Origin: Lachnospiraceae bacterium UBA3282
GTDB lineage: Bacteria; Bacillota; Clostridia; Lachnospirales; Lachnospiraceae
Direction: 5' to 3'
NCBI GenBank assembly: GCA_002361735.1
Contig: DETS01000054.1
Span: 10,927 to 35,199 of the forward strand
Length of the DNA stretch: 24,273 nt
The notes under the pieces were generated by a model. The model saw only the letters and a program-made list of their open reading frames with translations. It was not told where the DNA came from and made no database searches. Below are positions 23,192-24,273 of this stretch, one piece after another. Position 1 is the first letter of the stretch; every line of letters starts with the position of its first letter. The translations under genes and the position numbers were made by a program.

Positions 23192-24139
23192 TCAGGGTGT
23201 GAGGAACAGACAGGCAAGCGGCACTGTCAAAAGACTTAACACCGTAGTCAAAATAATGCCCTGCGAGATGGCTTCGGTTTCCATGTCCATCTGCTTTGCC
23301 AGCATCAGGGGCATGTTGGCGGCGGGAACCGCGACCATCAAAAGCATGGTATTCAGGATTAGTTTGTTATCCAAAAAGCAGCGCATCAAAAGCACGCAGC
23401 CGATGGGAACCAGAACCTGCCGCAACAGGGTAAAGGCATAGAGTTTCGGATGGGAAAAAATGTCCTTCGGAGCCATCTGTGCTACGGATACGCCCAGCAC
23501 CAGCATGGATAGCAGGGTGGTGGCGCGTCCCGTATAGGAGAGGGCGGAGGAGATGATCTCGGGTACGGGAAAATTTCCCAAGTAAAACAGGATGGTAACG
23601 GCGGCGGAGATCGTGCCGGCGTTTACCAGTTTTTGCAGGCGGTTTGCGGGGGCAGCCGTGCTTTCCTGTGTCTGTCCTGCATTTGCCCTCTGCAAAAGGG
23701 AGATGCCAAACGTGTAGATCAGCAGGTTAAAGAGCAGGTTAAAAATTGAGACAAAAATCAGAGACTCACTGCCCAGCACTGCGGAGGCCAGAGGGATGCC
23801 GATAAAGCCCACATTGCCGAAAACGGTCAGCATTTGATAAGCATAGCGGGAACTTTTGGGAATCCGCAGAATGTGAGGGATCAGGAAGCCGACAGCAATC
23901 AAAATCGCAAATATGGCGGCATAAACGACAAGCGCCATGCCAAGCTCCCCAAGCGTTGCCTTGGGACCGTCGTCAAGGGCGGAACAGATCAAAAGCGCCG
24001 GATTGGTAACGTTGATGATCAGTCCTGAGATTTGCTTGGAGCCTTCTTCCGTAATCAGTTTACGGCGGTAAAGGACCATGCCGATGCCGATCAGGATAAA
24101 AATAATGACCATTTGTTGTAATACGACTGTGATACTCAT
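23192..24139 (-). CDS. AEC-family permease (auxin efflux carrier/malate permease type)
   Basis: A 315-residue membrane protein with about ten helices in two halves, as in the AEC family. It opens VVLQQMVIIFILIGIGMVLY and has the first-half motif INVTNPALL and the region FGNVGFIGIPLASAVLG. The second half has VPIGCVLLMRCFLDNK and VAVPAANMPLMLAKQM. The family transports organic acids or related anions; the substrate here is unknown. The start at 24139 is preferred because GAGG lies about eight bases upstream and because the promoter's predicted start near 24171 would leave almost no leader for the ATG at 24169. It converges with pyruvate kinase. Confidence 0.9.
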   Translation of the reverse strand: MSITVVLQQMVIIFILIGIGMVLYRRKLITEEGSKQISGLIINVTNPALLICSALDDGPKATLGELGMALVVYAAIFAILIAVGFLIPHILRIPKSSRYAYQMLTVFGNVGFIGIPLASAVLGSESLIFVSIFNLLFNLLIYTFGISLLQRANAGQTQESTAAPANRLQKLVNAGTISAAVTILFYLGNFPVPEIISSALSYTGRATTLLSMLVLGVSVAQMAPKDIFSHPKLYAFTLLRQVLVPIGCVLLMRCFLDNKLILNTMLLMVAVPAANMPLMLAKQMDMETEAISQGIILTTVLSLLTVPLACLFLTP

Positions 24140-24177
24140 CTCTTTTTCCTCTTTTTTCAGTATGTTCACCTCGAATT

Positions 24178-24206
24178 ATTATAGTACCTTTTTTCAAAAA
24201 TGAAAA
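24178..24206 (-). promoter_or_regulatory. Promoter of the AEC permease gene
   Basis: On the minus strand, TTTTCA (24206-24201) and a perfect TATAAT (24183-24178) are 17 bp apart, about 38 bp before the chosen ATG. Confidence 0.6.
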
Positions 24207-24229
24207 TAGAAACACAGGGAAAGAATCGC

Positions 24230-24258
24230 TTTACAAATAACAACAATTATGCTATGGT
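24230..24258 (+). promoter_or_regulatory. Rightward promoter candidate for a gene beyond the window
   Basis: TTTACA (24230-24235), 17 bp, TATGGT (24253-24258) preceded by TGC. It would drive a plus-strand gene lying right of the window edge, divergent from the permease. Confidence 0.35.
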
Positions 24259-24273
24259 TGAAATAACATATCT

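Overview
The window looks like part of a chromosome from a gut- or rumen-type member of the Clostridia, most likely Lachnospiraceae. The evidence is family-level: a C39-peptidase exporter of the NHLP/NHLM bacteriocin type, an ammonium channel fused to a P-II protein, a LytTR/GHKL regulatory pair, AGGAGG-type ribosome binding sites and sigma-A-like promoters. No rRNA, tRNA, CRISPR array, insertion sequence or intact phage gene was seen.

Layout. (1) Positions 1-4295, minus strand: a probable export operon reading PP2C phosphatase, small secreted peptide (frameshifted as given), fucosyltransferase-like protein, very short HlyD-like adaptor, and C39 peptidase/ABC exporter running off the left edge. 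(2) 4399-9062: an OmpR-type response regulator and a 7TM-type sensor histidine kinase, both on the plus strand, separated by a large surface-protein gene on the minus strand; regulator and surface gene overlap tail to tail by 43 bp. (3) 9065-9586: a cyclophilin gene, convergent with the kinase. (4) 9663-12638: a LytTR response regulator and a GHKL kinase transcribed divergently, then a GNAT acetyltransferase. (5) 12691-13050: an AT-rich scar with a 55-codon ORF and the first third of a DUF3800-like gene meeting head to head. (6) 13220-14430: an EamA-type transporter and a 59-residue unknown protein. (7) 14461-16603: promoter, leader hairpin, AmtB-PII fusion gene, a structured non-coding stretch and a strong terminator. 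(8) 16592-23158: a likely operon of a membrane-anchored DUF3298-like protein, a LysM protein, a GH2 beta-galactosidase and pyruvate kinase. (9) 23192-24139: an AEC-family permease on the minus strand, with promoters facing both ways at the right edge.

How it fits together. The left cluster has the parts of a peptide secretion system: a peptidase-exporter, an adaptor, a possible sugar-transferring modifier, a candidate secreted peptide and a regulatory phosphatase. No NHLP-type precursor is visible in the window. The two signalling pairs that follow probably sense envelope or extracellular cues. The AmtB-PII fusion links ammonium uptake and nitrogen sensing in one polypeptide, and its T-loop lacks the uridylylated tyrosine. 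The lacZ-pyk end supplies beta-galactoside hydrolysis and the last step of glycolysis. Gene boundaries were chosen from ribosome binding sites and family knowledge; all functions are predictions from sequence.
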